This document shows positions 34,877 to 42,999 of a DNA stretch of 48,768 bases, one piece after another (the first letter of the stretch is position 1; each line of letters opens with the position of its first letter). The stretch is taken from contig VGOE01000008.1 in assembly GCA_016876035.1 (NCBI GenBank), forward strand, positions 1-48,768, written 5' to 3'. Both the position numbers and the translations under genes were made by a program. This DNA comes from Chloroflexota bacterium. Its GTDB lineage: Bacteria; Chloroflexota; Dehalococcoidia; UBA2247; RBG-13-53-26. The notes beneath the pieces were generated by a model, which searched no databases, was not told the DNA's origin, and worked only from the letters and a program-made list of their open reading frames with translations.

Positions 34877-35509
34877 TTTGCGGCTGATCTCCACCGTGCG
34901 TTTGGCCAGACGTCGAGCTGATTTCAATCCCAGCTCGTCTTTCAGTACCCCAAGCTTGTCTTTCGGGTCAAACTTGCCTGTCCCCTGGTCGCTGGACAGA
35001 CCGACAGCACCGAACTGGCAAGCGCCCTCGCCTGGTGTGACCACTATCATACTCCACATCAGAAAAGAGGAGATGACGCTGAGCAAGGTGGTTTCCACCC
35101 CTGCGTTTCTCATCCAGGCAACCGTGAGTGCTCCACCTACCTTTTCCGTCAACAACCCCCGATAGTATTTACCCAGAACAAGCGCCCTAAATCTATCTAG
35201 GAAGATGGCCAAGTAACCGGATAAGCGAGCAGCGTATGCAGGGGTAGCCAGCAGCAGCACATCTGCCTCTAGAATTTTGGGGTATATCTCCAGCATGTCG
35301 TCCTTTATGGCGCAGAACTTGCCCTCTTCTTGCTTGGCGATACACCAGTTACAGTGGCGACAATCTTCAATTCGCTTGCCTGACAGATGTATCATCTCTA
35401 TACTCACACTGCCCAGACCTTCGGCGGTTTTGAGCGCCTCAGTGAGAAAAGCCTCGGTGTTACCACCGCGAATGGGGCTACCGCATACTCCCAGGACTCT
35501 GATCTCCAT
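34841..35509 (-). CDS. Flavodoxin-like NADPH-dependent FMN reductase family protein
   Basis: A 222-residue protein. The N-terminal EIRVLGVCGSPIRGGNTEAFLTEAL is the flavodoxin-fold phosphate loop. HCNWCIAKQEEGKFCAIKDDM is a Cys-bearing insert seen in iron-sulfur flavoprotein-like relatives. ADVLLLATPAYAARLSGYLAIFLDR completes the FMN site. The C terminus is basic and coiled-coil-like. ATG 35509 follows GCGAGGAGGAGAG. A redox role linked to the neighbouring Fe-S island is inference from position only; the gene is separated from it by 463 bases. Confidence 0.85.
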   Translation of the reverse strand: MEIRVLGVCGSPIRGGNTEAFLTEALKTAEGLGSVSIEMIHLSGKRIEDCRHCNWCIAKQEEGKFCAIKDDMLEIYPKILEADVLLLATPAYAARLSGYLAIFLDRFRALVLGKYYRGLLTEKVGGALTVAWMRNAGVETTLLSVISSFLMWSMIVVTPGEGACQFGAVGLSSDQGTGKFDPKDKLGVLKDELGLKSARRLAKRTVEISRKLKAGREALKQV

Positions 35510-35537
35510 CTCTCCTCCTCGCACCTTAGTCAGTGCA

Positions 35538-35566
35538 ATGATACCCGCCTGGACTCATTCCCGCAA
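35538..35566 (-). promoter_or_regulatory. Candidate promoter for the flavodoxin-like gene
   Basis: On the minus strand TTGCGG (35561-35566) and TATCAT (35538-35543) are spaced by 17 bases, about 30 bases before ATG 35509. The -10 matches five of six consensus bases; the -35 is weak. Confidence 0.4.
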
Positions 35567-35835
35567 TTGGCACCGGCTGTGTGCCTCATTCATGAGAAGG
35601 AAAGGGACCGACGTTGTCCACAGCTCACATTCTCTGGCTGGAAAGCGTTCTGCCAATTATGACTTTGCAGGCTATTCCCAAGAGGAAGGACGGGTAGCTC
35701 TATTATTGGGTCTTTTCAGACACACTACAATGGTCGACTTCTTGTTCATTTCTGGGCAGTGTAGAGGTTTTGATATCATCGTTCGGCCTGATTTTTCGTG
35801 ACTGGATTTGCGCGCACGCTCGCTCAGGAGTGAAC

Positions 35836-35892
35836 ATGGGACTAACTCGTGACAAGTACTGCAATTGTGGGAATGTCTGCACACCGGGTTAA
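35836..35892 (+). CDS. Possible 18-aa Cys-rich peptide
   Basis: ATG 35836 with AGGAG five bases upstream opens an 18-codon frame, MGLTRDKYCNCGNVCTPG, with a CxCxxxC pattern. It lies in a 584-base spacer (35525-36108) that otherwise holds only the flavodoxin-gene promoter. A metal-binding microprotein is possible; a chance frame is at least as likely. Confidence 0.2.
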   Translation: MGLTRDKYCNCGNVCTPG

Positions 35893-36108
35893 TTCCAGTT
35901 GGACTCAGCCGTGCTGTCACACGCACGCAGGTTTTCGTACTTCAGCCCCGCTATGATGGAGTGAAATGCTCATGTGTGGTCAAGGTTTCGGTGGTCCCAC
36001 TGGGAGCGGGACTTGCCAAGGGGAGCTAATAGGATTAGGATATGGTCAGGAATTTCCAGCAGGTTTGGGACACTAACTTGCGAATCGGTTCGGAACAAGC
36101 GGTTTCTG

Positions 36109-37218
36109 ATGGTGGCTATGGCTAGATGGTCGAAGGATGATGCTGTCTCCATAATAATCCGTACCTGTAACCAGAGGGATAATATTATCCCTCTGGTTCA
36201 GGAATTACATGATAGTTTGGCCGGCTACAAGTACAAAATTGTTCTCGTTGGCGGTGATAGTAGTGTAGGCACTGCTGAGCTTGTTGCGACATTACCTAAG
36301 AAATACGCTGCCAACGTGGTTGCTCGCAAAAACAAGCGAGGACTGGTGTCGGCTATTGTTGACTGGTTGAAACAGGTGAAATGGGAGGCGGCGGTGATAA
36401 TGGATGCTGATTCACAACACCCTCCCGAAGTCGTGCCTAATATACTTCAAGCCTTGGAGAGTCACGACTTCGTAGTAGCGTCCAGCGATTGCAAAGACAA
36501 AAGCCTCAGCAACGGAACACTAACGACAAGACTCGCATCTCGGCTTGGTAACCTGCTGGCACTACCCCTGGCACCAGGAATAAAGGATCGAATGAGTGGC
36601 TTCTTTGGATTTAGACGCACAGCCGTGGATCTAGCATCGCTGAACACTCACGTTTCCAATATGGGGCTTGAAGTCTTGGTGCGGGGTTGCTGCAAGTCAG
36701 TGGCAGAGATCTCGTACACATTCGCCCCGCGTACTTCCAACCCCTTAGAATTATCAAAGCGCACCGTTTGGCAATACCTTCAACAGCTCGCGCAGCTCTA
36801 CCTGCACAAGTTCCGAATCCTGAACTTTATGCTTGTTGGCGGAATCGGTTACGCCATAAACATGTTGACATACTGGCTGCTTACTCCAGTCTTTGAGACC
36901 GAAGTAAGATTCCTGGGGCAGCATTTCTACCTTCCACCCTTTGTTATCTCCTCTCTGCTGGCCATAGTAAGCAACTATGAACTGAACAAGGTCTGGACAT
37001 TCAAGGGTTGGAAGGAGCGACGGCTGGGCTTTGTGAGGTATATGTCTATGGCTCTGGTTACCTTATGCCTCGACATCATGTTTCTGTATGCTCTGGTAGA
37101 CTACTGCAAGCTACCACCAGTGCCTGCCGCAGCAATGGCAATACTTATTGTGTTTATTATCAGATACGCCATAGCCAAGAGGTGGGTGTGGTCAAGGGCC
37201 TTGTCGCCGCAGCAGTGA
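36109..37218 (+). CDS. GT2 glycosyltransferase fused to a GtrA domain
   Basis: A 369-residue membrane protein. The N-terminal half is a family-2 glycosyltransferase of the polyprenyl-phosphate type: DAVSIIIRTCNQRDNIIPLVQEL, VVARKNKRGLVSAIVDWL, AAVIMDADSQHPPEV with the DxD, and KDRMSGFFGFRR. From about residue 235 a GtrA domain with four membrane spans follows: LNFMLVGGIGYAINMLTYWLL, YLPPFVISSLLAIVSNYELNKVWTF, YMSMALVTLCLDIMFLYALV, and AAMAILIVFIIRYAIAKRW. It probably makes or flips a lipid-linked sugar. The start is ATG 36109 or 36118; no clear Shine-Dalgarno is present. A perfect 30-bp palindrome lies in codons about 21-30. Confidence 0.87.
   Translation: MVAMARWSKDDAVSIIIRTCNQRDNIIPLVQELHDSLAGYKYKIVLVGGDSSVGTAELVATLPKKYAANVVARKNKRGLVSAIVDWLKQVKWEAAVIMDADSQHPPEVVPNILQALESHDFVVASSDCKDKSLSNGTLTTRLASRLGNLLALPLAPGIKDRMSGFFGFRRTAVDLASLNTHVSNMGLEVLVRGCCKSVAEISYTFAPRTSNPLELSKRTVWQYLQQLAQLYLHKFRILNFMLVGGIGYAINMLTYWLLTPVFETEVRFLGQHFYLPPFVISSLLAIVSNYELNKVWTFKGWKERRLGFVRYMSMALVTLCLDIMFLYALVDYCKLPPVPAAAMAILIVFIIRYAIAKRWVWSRALSPQQ
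36169..36198. repeat. Perfect 30-bp palindrome within the glycosyltransferase gene
   Basis: The half-site AACCAGAGGGATAAT (36169-36183) is followed immediately by its exact reverse complement (36184-36198). It encodes Asn-Gln-Arg-Asp-Asn-Ile-Ile-Pro-Leu-Val. The symmetry is complete over 15 bases per arm with no loop. Confidence 0.9.
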
Positions 37219-37564
37219 ATACATGTCTGCAGCGTCCTACCGGTGCTTCGTAAAATGAGACCCTTCGCTATGTTCAGCGTGGTAGCATCCATATGTGGAA
37301 TCTCCGTTATTGCGCGGGATCAGCCTATACAGCTTGTATGCTAGGCGCCTGCGGGAGACCTTCAAATGTCGCGCCTGAGCCAGATCGCTTCGCAGTGCCC
37401 GCCAGCTTTGCCTCCACCACTACTTGCACACACTCCTAGACGAAGTTGGAGCATCTGTCCCAACCTACCCATGGTTTGCGGACAGCTTCTAACATGAAGA
37501 CAAAGCATCCCCACTTGCTCTTGCGATAGCAACCACTGCAATCAACCGCGTGCCCAGAGGCAGC
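37219..37564. other. 346-base spacer after the GT2-GtrA gene
   Basis: The spacer lies between convergent genes, the GT2-GtrA gene (+) and serS (-). It has no intact gene. The minus-strand fragment at 37325-37522 occupies most of it. A small imperfect hairpin (CCTATACA/TGTATGCTAGG, near 37325-37347) is present without a T tract. Confidence 0.5.
37325..37522 (-). pseudogene. Decayed minus-strand gene fragment with an in-frame stop
   Basis: The frame reads KSKWGCFVFMLEAVRKPW, then VGWDRCSNFV, a TAG stop, then ECVQVVVEAKLAGTAKRSG and SGATFEGLPQAPSIQAV before the final stop. It looks protein-like on both sides of the stop. The second half matches the fragment at 34706-34876 in pattern and by eye in DNA. 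I do not recognise the family. It could be a remnant of a mobile or paralogous gene. Confidence 0.35.
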
Positions 37565-38860
37565 CTATTCGGCCTTCTTGATGGCCTCTATCCCTCTCAT
37601 ATAGGGGAGCAGTGCCTGGGGCACCCGTATTGTGCCGTCAGGCTGCTGGTAGTTTTCCAGCACAGCAATGAAAATGCGGGGAAGAGCCACCCCTGAACCA
37701 TTGAGGGTGTGAACAAACTGGGGCTTTGCGCCAGGCTCCGGCCGGTAGCGGATATTGGCTCTCCGCGCCTGGAAATCGGTGCAGTTGCTGCAACTGCTAA
37801 CCTCCAGCCATTCCTGGCAGCCTGAGGCCCATATTTCGATGTCATAAGACTTAGCTGAGGCAAAACCCAGATCAGCAGTGCATAGCTGCACCACACGGTA
37901 GGGAAGGCCTAGCCTGCGGCAGACGTCCTCGGCGTCCGCCACCATCTTCTCCAGCTCTTCCATAGAACGATCTGGCTCGGTGAACTTGTAGAGCTCGACT
38001 TTGTCGAACTGATGTCCCCGCTTGATACCACGGACATCCTTGCCAGCCGCCATCTTCTCACGGCGGAAGCAGGCGGTGTAGGCCACATAATAAAGGGGCA
38101 AGGTATCCGGGTCAAGGATCTCTTCACGGTAGATATTGGTCAGGGGTACCTCGGCTGTGGGAACGAACCAGAAATCATCCTCCTGATCGTGATAGAGGTT
38201 ATCGGCAAACTTCGGCAGATTGGACGAGCCTATCATGCATTCGCGCCTAACCATATAAGGAGGATAGATCTCGGTATACTTATGCTCTTTGACATGAAGG
38301 TCCAGCATGAAAGTGATCAGCGCCCGCTGTAGCAGCGCGCCGGCTCCCTTGAGCAGGTAAAAGCGGGAGCCGCTCAGCTTCACCCCTCGGGCAAAATCAA
38401 TAATATCCAGTGCCTCCCCTAACTCCCAGTGAGGCCGCGGTTTGAAATCGAAGCGCGGAATCTCTCCCCACGTCCGCAACACAACATTGTCGCTTTCATC
38501 CTTTCCCACGGGAACACTGGGGTCAGGGATGTTCGGCAGGCGTAGTAGAAGATCCTGTAGACTTTGCTCCGCCTTCTCAGCCTCAGCCTCCAGAGACTTG
38601 CCCCTCTCCCTCATGTCACCCAGGGTCTGGGCGAGTCTATCCAGTTCTGCGGTCTCTCCCTCAGAGGCTGCCGCTTTCAAGCGGGCGTACTTCTTGCTCT
38701 CCTGCTTCTGCTGGGCACGCAGCGTTTCCGCTTCGGTTATCAACCTGCGGCGCTGCTCATCCAGAGCCAGTATCTCACCGAGTGGCGCGCTATCGCGCCG
38801 CTTCTCCAGCGCCTCTCGAACCAGGTCAGGGTTCTGTCGAATGGATTGAATACTTAACAT
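37565..38860 (-). CDS. serS: Seryl-tRNA synthetase
   Basis: Class II synthetase charging tRNA-Ser and tRNA-Sec. The 431-residue product begins with the long coiled-coil tRNA-binding arm (residues about 1-105, for example AETLRAQQKQESKKYARLKAAAS). The catalytic core follows: FARGVKLSGSRFYLLKGAGALLQRAL, YTEIYPPYMVRREC, FVPTAEVPLTNIY, and ACFRREKMAAGKDVRGIKRGHQFDKVELYKF. Motif 3 is NGSGVALPRIFIAVLENYQ. Length is normal. It lies 16 bases after lysS on the same strand, so the two probably form an operon. Confidence 0.97.
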   Translation of the reverse strand: MLSIQSIRQNPDLVREALEKRRDSAPLGEILALDEQRRRLITEAETLRAQQKQESKKYARLKAAASEGETAELDRLAQTLGDMRERGKSLEAEAEKAEQSLQDLLLRLPNIPDPSVPVGKDESDNVVLRTWGEIPRFDFKPRPHWELGEALDIIDFARGVKLSGSRFYLLKGAGALLQRALITFMLDLHVKEHKYTEIYPPYMVRRECMIGSSNLPKFADNLYHDQEDDFWFVPTAEVPLTNIYREEILDPDTLPLYYVAYTACFRREKMAAGKDVRGIKRGHQFDKVELYKFTEPDRSMEELEKMVADAEDVCRRLGLPYRVVQLCTADLGFASAKSYDIEIWASGCQEWLEVSSCSNCTDFQARRANIRYRPEPGAKPQFVHTLNGSGVALPRIFIAVLENYQQPDGTIRVPQALLPYMRGIEAIKKAE

Positions 38861-38876
38861 CTCTTTGGGAAACGGC

Positions 38877-40358
38877 TTATTGTTTTGTCTTCAACTGTGG
38901 AAAGAGGATTACCTCTCTGATAGACTGCTGATTAGTGAGAAGCATCACCAATCGGTCAATGCCCACCCCCAACCCCCCGGTCGGCGGCATCCCGTATCTC
39001 ATGGCCAGAATGAAATCTTCCTGGTACTGTTCCGCTTCCTGATCTCCAAACTTTACCCGCCACTCCTCCTGGGCAGCAAATCGGGCGGCCTGCTCTATCG
39101 GGTCGTTAAGCTCGGTAAAGGCGTTGCCGATCTCCATCCCAGCGACGAAGATTTCAAACCGCTCCACGAGCATTTCGTTTCCTGGTTTTCTTTTGGCCAG
39201 CGGCGTGGTATCCACGGGATAGTCCATCAAGAATGTAGGTTGAACAAGTTTAGGTTCAACATAGGTAGAAAGCAGCTTATCAATGAGGTAGGCGGGACTC
39301 AGCGTCTCCTCCAGTCCCATGCCAATCGCCTGCATCGCATCACGCAGGCCTTGGGCCCCGCCTTGCAGGCACTTCACAATGTCGATGTCGCAGGCTTGAA
39401 GAACAGCATCTCGTAGGGTGATACGCTGCCAGGGAGGAGCAAAGTCGATGGTGTTCTCCCCGAAGCTTGTCTTCATAGTACCCACAACCTCCTGAGCTAC
39501 CTGGGAAACCATTTCCTCAGCCATTTTCATGACATCATTGTAGTCCGCATAGGCTTCGTAGCTTTCCAGCGTAGTGAACTCAGGATTATGCCTGGTAGAG
39601 ATGCCCTCGTTGCGGAAGATACGGCCAATCTCGTAGACCTTATCAAAGCCGCCAACGATGAGCCTTTTGAGGTGAAGCTCGGTAGCAATGCGCAGGTACA
39701 AATCCTCATCCAGGGCTTGATGATGCGTAACGAAAGGGCGGGCCCTGGCCCCGCCGGGTGTGGCATGAAGCATGGGCGTCTCCACCTCGATGAAGCCACG
39801 GCTATCCAGAAAGCGCCGCATAGCAGCGACGACCCGGCTGCGTACCAGGAAGGTGTCCCTGGCCGATTCGTTAGAGATGAGGTCGAGGTAACGCTGCCGG
39901 TAACGCTTCTCTACATCAACCAGTCCGTGCCATTTCTCGGGCAGAGGCTCCAGTGATTTGGCCAGCACTGTGAAATCGGACACCCGCACGGTGACCTCAC
40001 CGCTTCTTGTCCTGAATAGCGCTCCGCTGACCCCAATGAAGTCGCCAAGATCCAAATCCTGCACTATGGCGTACTTTTCCTCTCCGAGATCATCCCTGCG
40101 GAAGTAGGTTTGAATCTTCCCCGTACCGTCGCGGATATCAGCGAAGGCCGCCTTTCCCATGTCTCGCTGAGCGACGATGCGACCAGCAAGGCTCAGCACC
40201 TCATCGGCAGCGATCTTGCCCTGCTCAAACAGGTCTTTCGCCTGCTGCACAGCGTGGGTGCGGTGGTAGCGATTAGGATAGGGATTGACGCCACGCTCAA
40301 GAAGAGCGTGGAGCTTATCCAAACGCTGTTGCGTGATGCTTTCTAATCTTTTGCTCAT
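38877..40358 (-). CDS. lysS: Lysyl-tRNA synthetase (class II)
   Basis: Charges tRNA-Lys. The 493-residue product has an N-terminal OB-fold anticodon domain (VLSLAGRIVAQRDMGKAAFADIRDGTGKIQTYF, residues about 52-130). The class II core follows: ESARDTFLVRSRVVAAMRRFLDSRGFIEVETPML, LRIATELHLKRLIVGGFDKVYEIGRIFRNEGISTRHNPEFT, and the final GLGVGIDRLVMLLTNQ. ATG 40358 is chosen because a TATAAT box at 40381-40386 lies upstream and would overlap any earlier in-frame start. No strong Shine-Dalgarno is present. serS follows after 16 bases. Confidence 0.97.
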   Translation of the reverse strand: MSKRLESITQQRLDKLHALLERGVNPYPNRYHRTHAVQQAKDLFEQGKIAADEVLSLAGRIVAQRDMGKAAFADIRDGTGKIQTYFRRDDLGEEKYAIVQDLDLGDFIGVSGALFRTRSGEVTVRVSDFTVLAKSLEPLPEKWHGLVDVEKRYRQRYLDLISNESARDTFLVRSRVVAAMRRFLDSRGFIEVETPMLHATPGGARARPFVTHHQALDEDLYLRIATELHLKRLIVGGFDKVYEIGRIFRNEGISTRHNPEFTTLESYEAYADYNDVMKMAEEMVSQVAQEVVGTMKTSFGENTIDFAPPWQRITLRDAVLQACDIDIVKCLQGGAQGLRDAMQAIGMGLEETLSPAYLIDKLLSTYVEPKLVQPTFLMDYPVDTTPLAKRKPGNEMLVERFEIFVAGMEIGNAFTELNDPIEQAARFAAQEEWRVKFGDQEAEQYQEDFILAMRYGMPPTGGLGVGIDRLVMLLTNQQSIREVILFPQLKTKQ

Positions 40359-40380
40359 TTCGCGGCTACCTGGTAGCGAC

Positions 40381-40410
40381 ATTATAAGGTATCTCATTCG
40401 TGGGTTGCAA
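40381..40410 (-). promoter_or_regulatory. Promoter for lysS-serS
   Basis: Minus strand: TTGCAA (40405-40410), an 18-base spacer, then a perfect TATAAT (40381-40386). The start site should fall near 40374, giving a leader of about 16 nt to ATG 40358. Confidence 0.65.
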
Positions 40411-40659
40411 AGGGGTTCAAAGCAGGACTCAGCAAGACCTGGCGGCCACTAGCTTCCTGTCCCAAGGATTAGCACCCCATCTGCTGGAGCAGGGACTTCG
40501 ACTTACCCGCTGACACCCTTGGCATCCCAGGACACACCTATGGCCAGTCGGACCGAAAGCCGTTAAAATAAGGGGAAAGGTAGAAAGTACCAATCAAGCA
40601 CTCTAGGCAGCGTCTTTCCTGCTGTCAGGCGACTGCATGCTTGAGGGGGCAAAACACTG
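40411..40659. other. Spacer between divergent lysS and the ATP synthase operon
   Basis: About 250 bases with no gene I can support. The atp operon promoter should be here, but I find no clear -35/-10 pair; a TTAAAAT-like box near 40562 lacks a well-spaced -35. A plus-strand frame near 40435-40500 vaguely recalls a recombinase motif, but it is broken by a stop and I do not call it. Confidence 0.5.
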
Positions 40660-40890
40660 ATGGACAAGTGGGTGGTAGCCGCCAGGCTACTGGGCATTGG
40701 ATGGTACATCGGTATATCCATTGCGGGTGGCATATTTCTGGGGATTTGGCTTGACAAGAAGTTTGACACTTCTATATTATTTACGCTGGTCGGGCTATTC
40801 CTCGGCCTAGGGGTGGCAGCCCTTGGTAGTTATCGCATGATATCTCCATTGTTGAAAGAGCAGTCAAGCAAGCGCAAGGAGGACGATTAG
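40660..40890 (+). CDS. atpI: AtpI/AtpZ-like F0 accessory protein
   Basis: A 76-residue membrane protein with two spans (LLGIGWYIGISIAGGIFLGIWLD and ILFTLVGLFLGLGVAALGSY) and a charged cytoplasmic tail (KEQSSKRKEDD). It is in the position and size of AtpI/AtpZ, which in other bacteria help assemble the c-ring or move Mg2+/Ca2+. The stop TAG overlaps the GTG start of atpB by 1 base. It opens the ATP synthase operon, which continues without interruption to atpC. Confidence 0.8.
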   Translation: MDKWVVAARLLGIGWYIGISIAGGIFLGIWLDKKFDTSILFTLVGLFLGLGVAALGSYRMISPLLKEQSSKRKEDD

Positions 40891-42041
40891 TGTCCCAGCT
40901 CGGCTGCTCTACCAGGTTACTGGTTGTAATCCTGCTGGCTGTCGCTGTCCTTTTCATTGTTGGGCTGATTGGTGGAGCCATCGGTCGCGCTCTTGAGATA
41001 GACTCGCCAGGCTTCCTCCACGTGCCCATGCTTGAGGTCCACAACTTCTTCCGAGGCGATGCGCTTTTTGGATCCGGAAACTTCACCATCTCCAACACCA
41101 TGATTGCCTCTTGGCTTACGGTCATTTTGGTTGTAGCTATTGCCTTTGTGGCTACCCGCAAGATGAAAGTTATCCCTGGCCGCCTGCAAGGTATGGTAGA
41201 GGTAGCAGCAGAGGCTCTGTTAGGCTTTGTGGAAAGTGTGGCTGGTAAGAAAGACGGCCGAAGATTCTTCCCTGTGGTGGCTACTATATTCATCTTCGTT
41301 ATATTCAATGCCTACCTCGCTCTGATGCCTATTTTTGGCCCTGGTATTCATGTCACTGAGCAAGAGGCGGTACATGCGGCCAGCACTGGTACTGTCACCG
41401 AAGTCCTGGTTACAGGTCAGGAGAAGGTCAAGAAAGGCGATATAATCCTGCGTCTGGACACCGGGGAGGAAATCGAAGCTCCTATGAGTGGCCACATACA
41501 TCTCGATATAGGGGAAGGCGATGCCGTTTCTGCCAATGCTTCAGTGGCCTCAATCAAGAACAAGCCACCACTTTTTCGGTCTGCTAACACAGATATCAAT
41601 ATGACCCTGGCCCTGGCTCTTGTGGCTGTCTTGTCCATCGAATTATGGGGATTGAGATCAAGGGGGCGGCGTCATTACCTGAGTGAGTATCTCAATTTCG
41701 GGGAGCTAACCAGGGGCATCAAGATGTTGTTCCAAGGGAAGATAGCTGCAGCCCCAATGGCGATTGTCACCGGGGTGATCAATGTATTCATGGGTGTCAT
41801 AGAAGTAATAAGCCACGCTACACGCATGATCAGTTTCGCCTTCCGTCTCTTTGGCAACATGACTGCGGGGGAAATACTGCTCCTGTCAGCCACGTTTCTC
41901 ATCCCATGGATGATGGCCATCCCGTTTTACGGACTTGAGCTTCTCATCGGGTTTATTCAAGCACTTATTTTCGCAGGATTGACTCTGGTATGGGCCACTA
42001 TGGCTGTGGCTGAAACCAGCGAAGAGCATCAAACAACTTAG
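40890..42041 (+). CDS. atpB: ATP synthase F0 subunit a with an inserted barrel-sandwich domain
   Basis: Proton-channel subunit, 383 residues. TM segments in order are LLVVILLAVAVLFIVGLIGG, WLTVILVVAIAFVATRKM, FFPVVATIFIFVIFNAYLALMPIF, TDINMTLALALVAVLSIELWGL, and later helices with the essential Arg in FAFRLFGNMTAGE. Between MPIFGP and the PLFRSANTDINMTL segment lies an extra ~80 residues (about 153-232). It has two lipoyl/biotinyl-like halves: GTVTEVLVTGQEKVKKGD...LR, and EIEAPMSGHIHLDIGEGDAV...I. No MKM or DKA lysine is present, so it is not modified like a carrier. Topology puts this loop outside the membrane. GTG 40890 follows AAGGAGG. Confidence 0.93.
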   Translation: MSQLGCSTRLLVVILLAVAVLFIVGLIGGAIGRALEIDSPGFLHVPMLEVHNFFRGDALFGSGNFTISNTMIASWLTVILVVAIAFVATRKMKVIPGRLQGMVEVAAEALLGFVESVAGKKDGRRFFPVVATIFIFVIFNAYLALMPIFGPGIHVTEQEAVHAASTGTVTEVLVTGQEKVKKGDIILRLDTGEEIEAPMSGHIHLDIGEGDAVSANASVASIKNKPPLFRSANTDINMTLALALVAVLSIELWGLRSRGRRHYLSEYLNFGELTRGIKMLFQGKIAAAPMAIVTGVINVFMGVIEVISHATRMISFAFRLFGNMTAGEILLLSATFLIPWMMAIPFYGLELLIGFIQALIFAGLTLVWATMAVAETSEEHQTT

Positions 42042-42067
42042 GTTAGGTAAGGAAGGAGGTTAAATAA

Positions 42068-42298
<231 letters not shown>

Positions 42299-42326
42299 TG
42301 GTGGCAAATGGAGAAAGGAGGAAGCC

Positions 42327-42455
42327 ATGGGAAATGATGGTTTGCCAATTTCCATAGCGATTATCATCGCCGTGGTGATTCTAGGAGCGCTCGGATTCGT
42401 GGGATGGGTCGTATCGTCAATTATTACCCATGCAGTGGCAACGCCGACCGGATAG
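42327..42455 (+). CDS. 42-aa single-span membrane protein between atpE and atpF
   Basis: A microprotein not seen in the standard F0 operon. ATG 42327 is preceded by a strong GGAGGAAG Shine-Dalgarno and encodes MGNDGLPISIAIIIAVVI at the N terminus. The membrane stretch continues with LGALGFVGWVVSSIITHAV and ends in ATPTG. It is one hydrophobic helix of about 25 residues with few charges. It starts 28 bases after atpE and ends 27 bases before atpF, so it is almost surely co-transcribed. I do not recognise a family. A structural or assembly role in F0 is inferred only from its place. Confidence 0.75.
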   Translation: MGNDGLPISIAIIIAVVILGALGFVGWVVSSIITHAVATPTG

Positions 42456-42482
42456 TCTGCGAATCTCCTAAAGGGAGCCGAA

Positions 42483-42986
42483 ATGCTGGATAAACTTGGC
42501 ATTGATGCACCAAGCCTGATCGCCTTCTTGATCAACTTCTTTATTCTGCTGGGGCTGCTAACACTGGTCCTGTACAGGCCGGTCACCAGGATGCTTGACC
42601 AGCGTTCCGCCAAAATAAAGGAAAGTCTGGAACAGGCCGAGCGCATAAAGCAGGAATCAGTCCGCGCTGAGGAAACGGTGAAAGCAGAGATAGAGGCCGG
42701 ACGCAGGGAGGGTCAAGCGCTGATAAATCAGGCGGCACAAACCGCTGAGAAGCTCAAGGAAGAGGCCAGAGCTGAGGCGAGACAGGAAGCAGAAGCCCTT
42801 ATTGCCAAAGCCCGCGTTGAAATCGACAGAGAAAGAGAAGAGAGCGTTAACCAGTTACGTCAGGAATTTGCCGATCTGGCTGTCCTGGCAGCGGAGAAGG
42901 TGATTGGCCAAGCCCTGGACAAGAAAGCGCACCAGCAGCTAATTGAGAAGGTTCTAGAGGAAGGCCTGACTGCCAGGAAAGAGTAA
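42483..42986 (+). CDS. atpF: ATP synthase F0 subunit b
   Basis: Peripheral stalk subunit, 167 residues. A single N-terminal membrane span (SLIAFLINFFILLGLLTLVLYRPVTRML) is followed by a long charged coiled coil (for example LEQAERIKQESVRAEETVKAEIEAGRREG) that reaches F1. The C terminus (LAVLAAEKVIGQALDKKAHQQLIEKVL) contacts delta. Length is usual. An AGGGAG motif precedes ATG 42483. Only one b gene is present, so a b2 homodimer is expected. Confidence 0.95.
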   Translation: MLDKLGIDAPSLIAFLINFFILLGLLTLVLYRPVTRMLDQRSAKIKESLEQAERIKQESVRAEETVKAEIEAGRREGQALINQAAQTAEKLKEEARAEARQEAEALIAKARVEIDREREESVNQLRQEFADLAVLAAEKVIGQALDKKAHQQLIEKVLEEGLTARKE

Positions 42987-42999
42987 GCCACAAGAGACG

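Noticed and set aside
40430-40560. Recombinase-like phrase (LAPHLLEQGLRLTR) in the lysS-atpI spacer
   Set aside because: The frame is broken by a stop at once and the catalytic residues of tyrosine recombinases are not found; the likeness is too short.
41385-41560. Subunit-a insert as a true biotin or lipoate carrier
   Set aside because: The tip between its two halves reads LDTGEE and has no MKM or DKA lysine, so post-translational attachment is not expected.
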